Source of the DNA: Muribaculaceae bacterium
GTDB lineage: Bacteria; Bacteroidota; Bacteroidia; Bacteroidales; Muribaculaceae
Assembly (NCBI GenBank): GCA_029051445.1
Contig: JAIDKP010000363.1
Location: 1-16,807, forward strand
DNA: 16,807 bases
Direction of reading: 5' to 3'
Shown: positions 1-7,282 of the stretch, piece by piece
How the letters are laid out: the number at the start of each line of letters is the position of its first letter
Numbering within the stretch: position 1 is the first letter of the stretch
Position numbers and translations under genes: made by a program
The notes under the pieces: model-generated
Seen by the model: the letters and a program-made list of their open reading frames with translations, nothing else
Database searches by the model: none
Told to the model about the DNA's origin: nothing

Positions 1-1
1 C

Positions 2-493
2 GCCCTGAATGTCGCAGAGGCCGACGCTGTCTACGAGAACCTGATGAATATCTCGACACGCTCAGGCAAACAGCTCGGCTCCATGGGTGTGCTCTCGCAG
101 CGTCTACTCCGGAATATGGGAATCAAGCAGCCGGTCTATTACGCCGAACTGAACTGGAAGGCACTGGTTTCGCTGGCACTGAAGCGCAACGCCGAGTTTA
201 CTCCGCTGCCCCGCACGATGCCTGTGCGCCGCGACCTGGCACTTCTTCTCGACGCATCGGTGACGATGGAGATGGTCGAACAGACCGTGCGCTCTGCCGA
301 GAAACGTCTGCTCAAAGATATAGAGCTATTTGATGTTTATGAAGGTAAGAATCTCCCGGAGGGTAAAAAGAGCTATGCAATTGCAATCACTCTACAGGAC
401 GATGAGAAGACTTTGCAGGACAAGCAAATCGATGCTGTAATGCAAAAAGTGACACAGTCGCTTGAAAAACGTCTTGGCGCCTCGCTAAGATGA
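2..493 (+). CDS. pheT: Phenylalanine--tRNA ligase beta subunit, C-terminal part (5' truncated)
   Basis: This is the 3' end of pheT, open at the left edge; about 163 codons are visible. The beta subunit pairs with PheS in the cytoplasmic (alpha-beta)2 enzyme that charges tRNA-Phe. The visible part ends with the FDX-ACB (anticodon-binding) domain: the P-x-x-R-R-D-L-A-L segment, the DIELFDVYEG strand, the SYAIAITLQD strand followed by KTLQD, and the terminal G-A-x-L-R, all usual for the family's C-terminus. The catalytic-like B3/B4 and editing regions lie outside the window. The gene ends at TGA (491-493) and yebC follows 52 bp later on the same strand, so the two may be co-transcribed. pheS is in the same block but separated from pheT by yebC and ribE. 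Confidence 0.95.
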   Translation, partial: ALNVAEADAVYENLMNISTRSGKQLGSMGVLSQRLLRNMGIKQPVYYAELNWKALVSLALKRNAEFTPLPRTMPVRRDLALLLDASVTMEMVEQTVRSAEKRLLKDIELFDVYEGKNLPEGKKSYAIAITLQDDEKTLQDKQIDAVMQKVTQSLEKRLGASLR

Positions 494-545
494 TGCATGC
501 ATTATCACAAGAAAATATAGTAAAACACTAAATATCATACTTCCC

Positions 546-1274
546 ATGGGAAGAGCATTTGAATATCGCAAAGCCCGCAAACTGAAACGTTGGGGCAACA
601 TGTCGCGCACATTCACGCGCATCGGTAAGGAAATCACAATCGCCGCCAAGTCAGGCGGTCCCGATCCCACAACCAATCCGCGCCTGCGCGCCCTGATGCA
701 GAACGCCAAGGCCGCCAACATGCCCAAGGACACGGTAGAACGCGCCATCAAGAAGGCAACAGACAAGGATGCAAGCGATTACAAGGAAATCACCTATGAG
801 GGATACGGTCCCCACGGCATCGCAATCTTTGTAGAAGCCGCAACTGACAACAACACCCGTACGGTCGCCAATGTACGCTCCTATTTCACACGCTACGGCG
901 GCAACCTCGGCACACAGGGATCGCTGACATTTCTCTTCGATCACAAGAGTGTGTTCAAGATCAAGGCAAAAGAGGGTGTGGAGCTTGAAGATCTCGAACT
1001 TGAGCTTATCGACTATGGTGTAGACGAGATCGAGGCCGACGAGGAGGAAATCGTGCTCTATGGCGCTTTTGAGGAATTTGCCAACATACAGAAGTATCTC
1101 GAAAGCAACGATTTTGAGATCGTCAGCGCAGAGTTTGAGCGTATTCCCCACGAGCTCAAGGAGGTAACAGCCGAGCAGCGTGTAGCTCTCGACAAACTTC
1201 TCGAGAAACTCGAAGAAGACGAGGACGTGCAAAACGTGTTTCACAACATGAAGGAGGATGAAGAGGAGAACTGA
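546..1274 (+). CDS. yebC: YebC/PmpR family protein (TACO1-like)
   Basis: A 242-residue protein, the usual length for the YebC/PmpR/TACO1 family. The N-terminus has the family pattern of a basic start with K-x-x-K-x-K-x-W, then F-T-R-I-G-K-E-I and A-x-x-G-G-P-D-P-x-x-N-P-R-L. Next come A-K-x-x-N-M-P-K-D and a central GYGPHGIAIFVEAATDN segment, followed by T-R-T-V-A-N-V-R. The C-terminal tail is strongly acidic. Family members have been described as DNA-binding transcriptional regulators and, for TACO1-type and some bacterial homologues, as translation factors that help at difficult peptide sequences; the sequence does not decide between these roles. The start at 546 gives the conserved MGRAFEYRK N-terminus. 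It lies 52 bp after pheT. Confidence 0.93.
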   Translation: MGRAFEYRKARKLKRWGNMSRTFTRIGKEITIAAKSGGPDPTTNPRLRALMQNAKAANMPKDTVERAIKKATDKDASDYKEITYEGYGPHGIAIFVEAATDNNTRTVANVRSYFTRYGGNLGTQGSLTFLFDHKSVFKIKAKEGVELEDLELELIDYGVDEIEADEEEIVLYGAFEEFANIQKYLESNDFEIVSAEFERIPHELKEVTAEQRVALDKLLEKLEEDEDVQNVFHNMKEDEEEN

Positions 1275-1336
1275 TTTTCTTCTCTTTATCTGACACGTTA
1301 AATCACCCCAACCAACACAACATCCACACCGGGATT

Positions 1337-1948
1337 ATGTTTTCAGGAATTGTAGAGGAAGCGGCCACAGTGGTTTCGGCCGAACGTCATGACGGCAATC
1401 TCGAGCTGACGGTAAAGTCCTCGTTTGCCGAAGAACTGCGCATAGACCAGTCGGTGGCCCACAATGGCGTGTGTCTCACTGTTGTCGAACTAAACAACGA
1501 CGGAACATACCGAGTGACAGCAATCGACGAGACGCTGCGTCGCAGCAATCTCGGTGATCTTAGTGCAGGGTCACTGATCAACCTCGAGCGCAGTATGAGG
1601 ATGAACGGCCGTCTTGACGGCCACATAGTGCAGGGTCATGTAGACTGCACGGCTCTGTGCACCGATATCGAGGAGGTCGAGGGAAGCCGATACTTCAAAT
1701 TTGAGTATGAGGTAACTCCCGATCTTGTGAAGAAAGGTTATATGACAGTTGAAAAAGGGTCGGTGACAGTCAACGGCGTAAGCCTTACTGTATGTGACTC
1801 AACTGCAAAAAGTTTCCGGGTCGCCATTATCCCTTATACTCTTGAGCATACAAATTTCCGCACGCTCAAACAAGGCGACCGGGTCAATATCGAATTTGAC
1901 ATCATCGGGAAGTATGTAGCCCGCCTGAAAGAATTAGAGAATGCTTGA
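1337..1948 (+). CDS. ribE: Riboflavin synthase, alpha chain
   Basis: A 203-residue riboflavin synthase, which converts two molecules of 6,7-dimethyl-8-ribityllumazine into riboflavin and a pyrimidinedione, the last step of riboflavin synthesis. It starts with the characteristic MFSGIVEE. It contains two lumazine-binding half domains, roughly residues 1-97 and 98-203, each with its own N-G-V-x-L-T-V signature (43-49 and 146-152). The G-H-I-V-Q-G-H-V-D motif at 95-103 joins the halves. The gene sits 62 bp after yebC. That gap has no room for an FMN riboswitch and none is seen. Its 3' end overlaps the pheS start by 8 bp, an unusual partner that suggests co-translation. Other rib genes are not in the window. 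Confidence 0.96.
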   Translation: MFSGIVEEAATVVSAERHDGNLELTVKSSFAEELRIDQSVAHNGVCLTVVELNNDGTYRVTAIDETLRRSNLGDLSAGSLINLERSMRMNGRLDGHIVQGHVDCTALCTDIEEVEGSRYFKFEYEVTPDLVKKGYMTVEKGSVTVNGVSLTVCDSTAKSFRVAIIPYTLEHTNFRTLKQGDRVNIEFDIIGKYVARLKELENA

Positions 1949-2966
1949 AAAGATAGAACAGCTGAAAGAGCAGGTATCAAGACTGTCGGCATCCACCGCA
2001 GAGGAGGTCGAGGCACTCCGTATCAAATATCTGAGCAAAAAGGGTGAGATCTCAGCCCTGATGAATGAGTTTCGCACAGTGCCGGCAGAGAGCAAGAAGG
2101 CGGTCGGACAAGCGCTTAACGAGCTGAAGACTTTGGTCACCGATCATATCGCCAATCTTCGTGAACAGATAGAGAACAGCCGTAGTGTCAACGAGGCCAA
2201 CAGCCTTGACATGACACGCACAGCCTCACCTATCGCTCTCGGCACAAGACATCCTATCTCGATTGTCAGGGAACAGATAATCTCGATATTCCGTCGTCTC
2301 GGTTTTTCGATCGCCGAAGGCCCGGAGATCGAAGATGACTGGCATGTTTTCTCGGCTCTGAATTTCGCAGCCGATCATCCGGCCCGCGATATGCAGGACA
2401 CGTTCTTCATCCAGCGGAATCCCGATGTGCTTCTGCGCACTCACACTTCTTCGGTGCAGACACGCGTCATGGAGAAGCAGACTCCTCCTATCCGCATCAT
2501 CTGCCCGGGTCGTGTCTACCGCAATGAGGCTGTATCGGCCCGCGCGCACTGTTTCTTCCATCAGGTAGAGGCTCTTTATATCGACGAGCATGTATCGTTT
2601 GCCGACCTGCGCCAGACGCTTCTCTATTTCGCCCGCGAGATGTTCGGCACCGATACCGAGATACGTCTTCGTCCGAGCTACTTCCCGTTTACGGAGCCAT
2701 CGGCAGAAATGGATATTTCATGTCATCTCTGCGGAGGCAAGGGCTGTAACTTCTGCAAACACACCGGATGGGTAGAGATACTCGGCTGCGGTATGGTCGA
2801 TCCCAATGTACTTGACGCATGCGGCATCGACAGCAAAAAGTACAGCGGCTTCGCTCTCGGAATGGGTATCGAGCGTATCACTAACCTGAAGTACAGGGTA
2901 AAGGATCTGCGCATGTTCTCGGAGAACGATGTGCGTTTTCTTGAAGAGTTCACCTCCGCACGCTAA
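1941..2966 (+). CDS. pheS: Phenylalanine--tRNA ligase alpha subunit
   Basis: A 341-residue class II aminoacyl-tRNA synthetase subunit that holds the active site for activating phenylalanine and charging tRNA-Phe. Residues 1-90 form the N-terminal coiled-coil arm that contacts tRNA. Motif 2 is near 191-210 (R-V-Y-R-N-E ... F-F-H-Q-V-E), followed by R-P-S-Y-F-P-F-T-E-P-S-A-E at 244-256 and motif 3 near 305-313 (A-L-G-M-G-I-E-R-I). Four cysteines, C261-x2-C264-x4-C269-x2-C272, form a small knuckle before T-G-W-V-E-I-L-G; this is seen in many bacterial PheS proteins and may bind zinc. The ATG at 1941 lies inside ribE (8-bp overlap). nth follows 24 bp downstream. Its partner pheT is about 1.45 kb upstream rather than adjacent. 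Confidence 0.97.
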   Translation: MLEKIEQLKEQVSRLSASTAEEVEALRIKYLSKKGEISALMNEFRTVPAESKKAVGQALNELKTLVTDHIANLREQIENSRSVNEANSLDMTRTASPIALGTRHPISIVREQIISIFRRLGFSIAEGPEIEDDWHVFSALNFAADHPARDMQDTFFIQRNPDVLLRTHTSSVQTRVMEKQTPPIRIICPGRVYRNEAVSARAHCFFHQVEALYIDEHVSFADLRQTLLYFAREMFGTDTEIRLRPSYFPFTEPSAEMDISCHLCGGKGCNFCKHTGWVEILGCGMVDPNVLDACGIDSKKYSGFALGMGIERITNLKYRVKDLRMFSENDVRFLEEFTSAR

Positions 2967-2990
2967 GTCCGGCCATAAATTCCCACATTC

Positions 2991-3635
2991 ATGAGGAAGG
3001 GTGAGCTTTACCGGCGAGTGACCGAGTGGTTTGAGCAGACAATGCCTGATCCCAAGACAGAGCTGCACTACAGGTCTCCCTACGAGCTACTTGTCGCCGT
3101 GATACTCTCGGCACAATGCACCGATGTGAGGGTCAACCTGATAACGCCGGCACTCTTTGAAGCTTATCCTGAACCGTCGATCATGGCCGCCGCCCCGGTC
3201 GAAGAGATCAGGGAATATATAAAATCGGTCACTTATCCTAACAACAAGTCAAAGTTGCTCAAGGGAATGGCCGTAATGCTGACCGAAGAATACGGAGGAG
3301 AAGTTCCGTCGAGCATCGATGAACTGACCAAGTTGCCAGGTGTAGGCCGTAAAACGGCCAATGTCGTTGCCTCGGTCATTTTCGGGCAGGCGGCAATGGC
3401 AGTCGACACTCACGTTTTCAGAGTCAGCGAAAGAATCGGCCTGACCACCGACTCGCGTAGCCCGCTTGAAACAGAGAAAGCCCTTACCGAAGGTTTTGCC
3501 AAGGAAAAGCTTGCACGTGCACATCACTGGCTAATACTGCACGGACGTTATGTGTGCAAGGCACGCCGCCCTCTATGTCTTGAGTGCGGCCTCAAAGATT
3601 TCTGCCGCCACTACAGCAGAGGAGGCAAGGATTAA
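2991..3635 (+). CDS. nth: Endonuclease III, DNA glycosylase/AP lyase
   Basis: A 214-residue enzyme that removes oxidised pyrimidines from DNA and cleaves the abasic site by beta-elimination. The helix-hairpin-helix is at L-P-G-V-G-R-K-T-A (115-123) and holds the catalytic lysine K121. The catalytic aspartate is D139 in V-D-T-H-V-F-R. A [4Fe-4S] cluster loop is complete at the C-terminus with C189-x6-C196-x2-C199-x5-C205, the exact spacing of E. coli Nth (C187, C194, C197, C203). The early ILSAQCTD segment is also typical. Length and catalytic residues match the family, so activity is expected. It begins 24 bp after pheS and is probably in the same transcript. recA follows after 91 bp with its own promoter element. 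Confidence 0.97.
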   Translation: MRKGELYRRVTEWFEQTMPDPKTELHYRSPYELLVAVILSAQCTDVRVNLITPALFEAYPEPSIMAAAPVEEIREYIKSVTYPNNKSKLLKGMAVMLTEEYGGEVPSSIDELTKLPGVGRKTANVVASVIFGQAAMAVDTHVFRVSERIGLTTDSRSPLETEKALTEGFAKEKLARAHHWLILHGRYVCKARRPLCLECGLKDFCRHYSRGGKD

Positions 3636-3680
3636 CACACAATAACATCGCAATGCAATAAATGTGCCCACCTTGTGATT

Positions 3681-3688
3681 TATCTTTG
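3681..3688 (+). promoter_or_regulatory. Bacteroidota-type -7 promoter element upstream of recA
   Basis: TATCTTTG matches the Bacteroidota -7 consensus TAnnTTTG at every specified base. It lies 38 bp before the recA ATG, which gives a short A-rich leader of about 30-35 nt. No convincing -33 TTTG or TTG is found 17-23 bp upstream, so the call rests on the -7 element and its position in the 91-bp nth-recA gap. Confidence 0.55.
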
Positions 3689-3726
3689 CAGCACAACGAT
3701 CAAAAAGAATAATAAAGACACGATAT

Positions 3727-4938
3727 ATGGAAAAGACCACTAAGGCATCCAAAGGCAAGAAGGGTAAAGACACCGCACCGGCCGATCCGCGCGATGTTAA
3801 AGCCAAAGCACTTGCCCAGGCACTTGCAAAGATAGAGAAAGACCATGGCCACGGCTCGATCATGAAACTCGGCGAGGAGAAGGTCGAGAAAATAGAGGTA
3901 ATCCCTACCGGCTCGATCGGCCTTAACTATGCTCTTGGGGTCGGCGGATTTCCGAAAGGACGTATCATCGAGATCTTCGGCCCTGAATCATCCGGTAAGA
4001 CCACACTTGCTCTGCACGCCATAGCACAATGCCAGAAATCGGGTGGCACAGCCGCTCTGATAGATGCAGAGCACGCATTTGACCGCTTTTATGCTGAAGC
4101 TCTCGGTGTAGATACTGACAATCTCCTGATCTCACAACCCGACAACGGAGAGCAGGCTCTTGAGATCACAGAGAAACTTATACGCTCCTCGGCTGTCGAC
4201 ATCATTGTTGTCGACTCTGTCGCAGCCCTTACGCCGAAGGCAGAAATCGAGGGTGTGATGGGTGACAAGAATGTGGGTCTTCATGCCCGCCTCATGTCGC
4301 AGGCGATGCGCAAACTCACCGGAACTATCTCACGTACCAACACGACCTGTATCTTCATCAACCAGCTTCGTGAAAAAATCGGCGTGATGTTCGGCAACCC
4401 TGAAACAACCACCGGCGGCAACGCGCTGAAATTCTATGCTTCTGTGCGTATTGACATACGCAGCTCCACATCCCTGAAAGAGGATGACAACATCATCGGC
4501 CGCCACACCAAGGTGAAAGTCGTGAAGAACAAGGTGGCTCCTCCATTCAAGCGTTGCGAGTTCGACATCATGTTCGGCGAGGGCATATCGCGCTCAAGCG
4601 AGATACTTGATCTCGGTGTCGAATTTGAAATCATCAAGAAGAGCGGCTCATGGTTCAGCTACGACGGCTCGAAACTGGCTCAGGGACGCGAGGCCGCCAA
4701 AGGTGTCATAGACGACAATCCTGAACTTGCCGAAGAACTTGAAGAGAAGATCCTCAAGGCTCTCTATGAGGCAGAGCACAGCGGCAAAAAGAAAAAGAAG
4801 GCATCGTCAAAGGAAAGTGATGATGACGACGATGCAGAGGAGATCGAGGAGAAGAATGAGGAGAAGGAAAAGAGCGGTGACGATTTTGATTTTGACACCG
4901 ATCTCCCTGATGACTTCGGAATCGAAATAGACGAATAA
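3727..4938 (+). CDS. recA: Recombinase RecA with long charged tail
   Basis: A 403-residue RecA, about 50 residues longer than E. coli RecA. It forms ATP-dependent filaments on single-stranded DNA for homologous recombination and the SOS response. Walker A is G-P-E-S-S-G-K-T at 85-92, the Walker B region is V-D-I-I-V-V-D-S at 157-164, and the loop after the core has [11 protein letters not shown] at 231-241. The extra length comes from a lysine-rich N-terminus (about 20 residues before the usual start of homology) and a tail. The tail begins with five lysines (354-358) and is then strongly acidic from about 364 to 403. Acidic RecA tails are known to modulate filament assembly; the lysine block followed by acid is an exaggerated form. 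It has its own promoter element and a strong terminator, so it is probably monocistronic. No LexA-type operator was recognised. Confidence 0.98.
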   Translation: MEKTTKASKGKKGKDTAPADPRDVKAKALAQALAKIEKDHGHGSIMKLGEEKVEKIEVIPTGSIGLNYALGVGGFPKGRIIEIFGPESSGKTTLALHAIAQCQKSGGTAALIDAEHAFDRFYAEALGVDTDNLLISQPDNGEQALEITEKLIRSSAVDIIVVDSVAALTPKAEIEGVMGDKNVGLHARLMSQAMRKLTGTISRTNTTCIFINQLREKIGVMFGNPETTTGGNALKFYASVRIDIRSSTSLKEDDNIIGRHTKVKVVKNKVAPPFKRCEFDIMFGEGISRSSEILDLGVEFEIIKKSGSWFSYDGSKLAQGREAAKGVIDDNPELAEELEEKILKALYEAEHSGKKKKKASSKESDDDDDAEEIEEKNEEKEKSGDDFDFDTDLPDDFGIEIDE

Positions 4939-4959
4939 ACATACAAAGAATAGCTCATT

Positions 4960-5006
4960 GGGGCTGTGTCGTAATTAAGTTTTACGGTACAGCCCCAGTG
5001 TTTTTT
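4960..5006 (+). terminator. Rho-independent terminator of recA
   Basis: The left arm 4960-4974 and right arm 4982-4996 can form a 15-bp stem when two G-U pairs are allowed, around a 7-nt loop. The stem base is GGGG/CCCC, and a run of six T follows at 5001-5006. It starts 22 bp after the recA stop. The left arm contains GGCTGTGTC, the same nine bases found in the terminal repeat of the element at 5220, so the terminator may be derived from a repeat. Confidence 0.85.
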
Positions 5007-5075
5007 CATACAATACACCACATACCTCCGGAATACGTGTCCCATACGTAACTCGTAAACATCTGAGGGTCAGAA

Positions 5076-5100
5076 GGACGCACGAACCGTGCATCCCTAC
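5076..5100. repeat. REP-like palindrome
   Basis: GGACGCACG (5076-5084) faces CGTGCATCC (5088-5096) across a 3-nt loop with one mismatch, followed by CTAC. Read on the minus strand it begins GTAGGG and is followed by a G/C-rich hairpin. A second hairpin with the same GTAGGG head on the minus strand lies inside the element at 5220-5381 (5271-5294). No T-run follows, so it is a poor terminator. Dispersed palindromes of this general form are common in intergenic regions of gut bacteria. Confidence 0.6.
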
Positions 5101-5168
5101 TATCTGCGAAAAGGTATTTATTATGCTTTCCACTAAATATTTCATACATGTTTTCACAGGGGAATTCA

Positions 5169-5200
5169 TTTGTAGTTACCATTTTTTTAGCGCAATTTTG
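5169..5200 (+). promoter_or_regulatory. Probable Bacteroidota promoter for argH
   Basis: TTTG at 5169-5172 is followed after 20 bp by CAATTTTG at 5193-5200, matching five of the six specified bases of TAnnTTTG. The spacing is the usual one for the Bacteroidota housekeeping sigma factor. Transcription would begin near 5204-5208, just before the MITE-like element, giving argH a leader of about 210 nt that includes the whole element. Confidence 0.5.
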
Positions 5201-5219
5201 TAGTACACTAAAATTAGAT

Positions 5220-5381
5220 AAGGCTGTGTCAAAATGGTTCTGACATGGTGGGATACTATATCCAGTTTGTGGGCGTACTATCGCACGCCCCTACAAATCA
5301 ACACCATGTCATACAAACGACTAATATTAAGTGTCGTATGGGCGTGCGACAGTACGCCAAAAGCATATTTTGACACACCTT
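5220..5381. mobile_element. MITE-like element with terminal inverted repeats and nested palindromes
   Basis: The ends are AAGGCTGTGTCAAAAT (5220-5235) and ATTTTGACACACCTT (5367-5381), which are inverted repeats differing by one base insertion. Inside, TGACATGGTG (5241-5250) faces CACCATGTCA (5302-5311) exactly. A 19-bp arm at 5272-5290 faces 5340-5358 with one mismatch, and each of those arms can also fold on itself. The element has no coding capacity of its own. No clear target-site duplication is visible, so insertion is inferred from structure only. It would form a highly folded leader in the argH transcript. Confidence 0.6.
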
Positions 5382-5416
5382 CCTATGTGTTAAATGAACC
5401 GCAGATAAAACTGATT

Positions 5417-6757
5417 ATGGCAAAGAAACTCTGGGAAAAAAGCACTGAAGTAGATTCTGACGTAGACCGCTATACCGTAGGACAGGACCGCGAGATGGAT
5501 CTGTATCTCGCCGAATGGGATGTGATAGGCTCACTGGCCCATATCACAATGCTTGAGAAAATCGGACTGCTTACGGCCGATGAGCTCGCAGTGCTCACTG
5601 AGAATCTCAGAGAAATACACAGCGAAGTTCTCAACCCTGATTTTGTGATCGAACCGGGTATCGAGGATATACACTCGCAGGTGGAACTGATGCTTACCAA
5701 CCGGCTGGGTGACATAGGTAAGAAAATCCACTCCGGACGCTCACGCAACGATCAGGTGCTTGTGGATCTGAAACTGATGATGCGCGCCAAAATCGAGGAG
5801 GTGGCCGAAGCTGTAAAACGCCTGTTTGACATACTTGTGAGCCAGAGTGACAAGTATGCCGACGTAACTATACCGGGCTACACTCATCTACAGGTAGCTA
5901 TGCCGTCGTCGGTGGGAATGTGGCTTGGCGCATATGCAGAGGTGCTGACCGATGACATAGCCGTACTATCGGCGGCATATGATGTGGTTAACCGTAACCC
6001 GCTCGGATCGGCTGCGGGATACGGGTCGTCGTTTCCGCTCGACCGCGACCTCACAACCAAGCTCATGGGATTTGAGTCGGTTGCCGTGAATGCTGTCTAC
6101 GCGCAGATGGGACGCGGAAAGACGGAACGCATCGTGGCTCAGGCTCTCGGGAATATCGCCGCTACTGTCGGCAAACTCGCCATGGATGCCTGTCTCTACA
6201 ACTCACAGAATTTCGGCTTCATCAAGCTTCCCGACGAGTACACCACCGGCTCGTCGATCATGCCGCACAAGAAGAATCCCGACGTGTTTGAGCTGACGCG
6301 CGCCAAGTGCAACAAGATCCAGGCTCTCCCCTACGAGATCACTCTCATCACCTCCAATCTCCCGTCGGGCTATTTCCGCGATCTCCAGCTCATCAAAGAG
6401 AATTTCCTGCCGACATTTGACACTCTCATCGACATACTCGATATGACCGGGCGCATGATCGGCGGCATGACTGTGAACCGCCATGCGGCCGAGGATGCAA
6501 GATATGATCTGATGTACTCGGTTGAGGAGGTGAACCGTCTGGTAAAAGATGGTGTGCCATTCCGCGATGCCTACAAGCAGGTGGGTCTTGCGATCGAACG
6601 TGGCGAATTCAACCCCGACAAGGCGCTTGACCACACCCATATCGGATCGACCGGCAATCTCGGCAACGACCGCCTGCGTGAAAGAATGAAATCGCAACTC
6701 GCGCGTATGGATTTCTCAATCTGGCACAAGGCAGTCGACTCGCTTTTGGGTAAATGA
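5417..6757 (+). CDS. argH: Argininosuccinate lyase
   Basis: A 446-residue enzyme of the fumarase/aspartase superfamily that splits argininosuccinate into arginine and fumarate, the last step of arginine synthesis. Seen are S-G-R-S-R-N-D-Q at 106-113, the G-Y-T-H-L-Q segment with H157, and the superfamily signature G-S-S-I-M-P-H-K-K-N-P-D at 278-289 on the mobile catalytic loop. The frame stays open 61 codons upstream to an ATG at 5234, but that stretch is the repeat element and reads as non-protein-like sequence. The start at 5417 (MAKKLWEKS) fits the family N-terminus and is preferred. It overlaps the next gene by 4 bp. The long folded leader may affect its expression. Confidence 0.97.
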   Translation: MAKKLWEKSTEVDSDVDRYTVGQDREMDLYLAEWDVIGSLAHITMLEKIGLLTADELAVLTENLREIHSEVLNPDFVIEPGIEDIHSQVELMLTNRLGDIGKKIHSGRSRNDQVLVDLKLMMRAKIEEVAEAVKRLFDILVSQSDKYADVTIPGYTHLQVAMPSSVGMWLGAYAEVLTDDIAVLSAAYDVVNRNPLGSAAGYGSSFPLDRDLTTKLMGFESVAVNAVYAQMGRGKTERIVAQALGNIAATVGKLAMDACLYNSQNFGFIKLPDEYTTGSSIMPHKKNPDVFELTRAKCNKIQALPYEITLITSNLPSGYFRDLQLIKENFLPTFDTLIDILDMTGRMIGGMTVNRHAAEDARYDLMYSVEEVNRLVKDGVPFRDAYKQVGLAIERGEFNPDKALDHTHIGSTGNLGNDRLRERMKSQLARMDFSIWHKAVDSLLGK

Positions 6758-7254
6758 CAGGAATGCGATTCCGGAGGTTTTTAGCGGCCATAGGCGCAAT
6801 AGCAGCCACAAGTGGATGCCACACCGTCGACGACAACCGCATCGCCGTATCGCCCGTTAAAATCGCATTTCAGACGCAATCGCAATGGGAGTTGTATGGT
6901 GTGAGCGGAGCACTTGATACACGACGTTTTATAAAACAGGAGCGCTTACCTGCAAATTTTCCATATACATCACTGACCTACACCGGATTGGGCGGCGTAC
7001 TGCTGGCTGGAGACATCCACGGTAATCCAATCGCATATGATCTCGCGTGTCCTGTCGAGAGGTCGGCATCGATAAGGATCATTGTCGACACCGAAGCCAA
7101 CAACGCCTACTGCCCCAAGTGCGGAAGCGTGTATGACATCTTCACCAACTACGGACATCCGCTTTCAGGGAAAGCCGCACAAGAGGGGTACGGCCTGCAG
7201 CGATATATCGTTGCGGGAGGAATGCAGGGGGAGTATATGACGGTGAGCAGGTGA
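6754..7254 (+). CDS. Putative lipoprotein with degenerate Rieske-like domain
   Basis: A 166-residue protein whose ATG overlaps the argH TGA (ATGA), so it is probably translationally coupled to argH. The N-terminus is a signal peptide with basic residues, a short alanine-rich hydrophobic core and a lipobox-like A-T-S-G-C ending at C22, suggesting a lipoprotein. The C-terminal half resembles a Rieske [2Fe-2S] fold: C99-P-V, then 18 residues, then C120-P-K-C123-G-S-x-Y-D, followed by G-H-P-L-S-G and G-L-Q-R-Y. In true Rieske proteins the motif is C-x-H ... C-x-x-H. Here both histidines are replaced, by V101 and C123, so a normal cluster is unlikely; three cysteines could bind another metal or nothing. 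A start at the second ATG (6763) is possible. Its function is unknown, and the pairing with argH may be only positional. Confidence 0.75.
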   Translation: MTGMRFRRFLAAIGAIAATSGCHTVDDNRIAVSPVKIAFQTQSQWELYGVSGALDTRRFIKQERLPANFPYTSLTYTGLGGVLLAGDIHGNPIAYDLACPVERSASIRIIVDTEANNAYCPKCGSVYDIFTNYGHPLSGKAAQEGYGLQRYIVAGGMQGEYMTVSR

Positions 7255-7282
7255 TCACACAATAGCTATAACAGCTATAATA

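Larger units (their letters stand above)
4939..5416. other. 478-bp intergenic region recA-argH, repeat-rich
   Basis: No credible gene lies in this gap. It holds the recA terminator (4960-5006), a REP-like palindrome (5076-5100), a probable argH promoter (5169-5200) and a MITE-like element (5220-5381), each listed separately. Segments 5011-5075 and 5101-5168 show no structure I can name beyond two ACGT-containing half-repeats near 5034-5050. Small open frames here have unrecognisable, cysteine-scattered translations and run through the hairpins, so they are not called. Confidence 0.7.

Noticed and set aside
651..1244. A 197-codon minus-strand open frame opposite yebC
   Set aside because: It lies wholly inside a well-supported gene on the other strand, and its translation shows no recognisable domain. 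It is a shadow of the yebC codon pattern.
1275..1336. Possible FMN riboswitch ahead of ribE
   Set aside because: The gap is only 62 bp, too short for the aptamer, and none of its conserved segments are seen.
4975..5169. A 64-codon minus-strand frame between recA and argH
   Set aside because: It runs through the terminator and the REP-like hairpin and shows no recognisable protein features.
6203..6697. A 164-codon minus-strand open frame opposite argH
   Set aside because: It is fully antisense to the conserved argH catalytic region and has no family resemblance or own promoter.
7264..7280. Short direct repeat AGCTATAA in the gap between the Rieske-like gene and the LytM gene
   Set aside because: Two 8-bp copies in a 28-bp convergent gap are too short to interpret, and no hairpin with a T-run is present for a terminator call.
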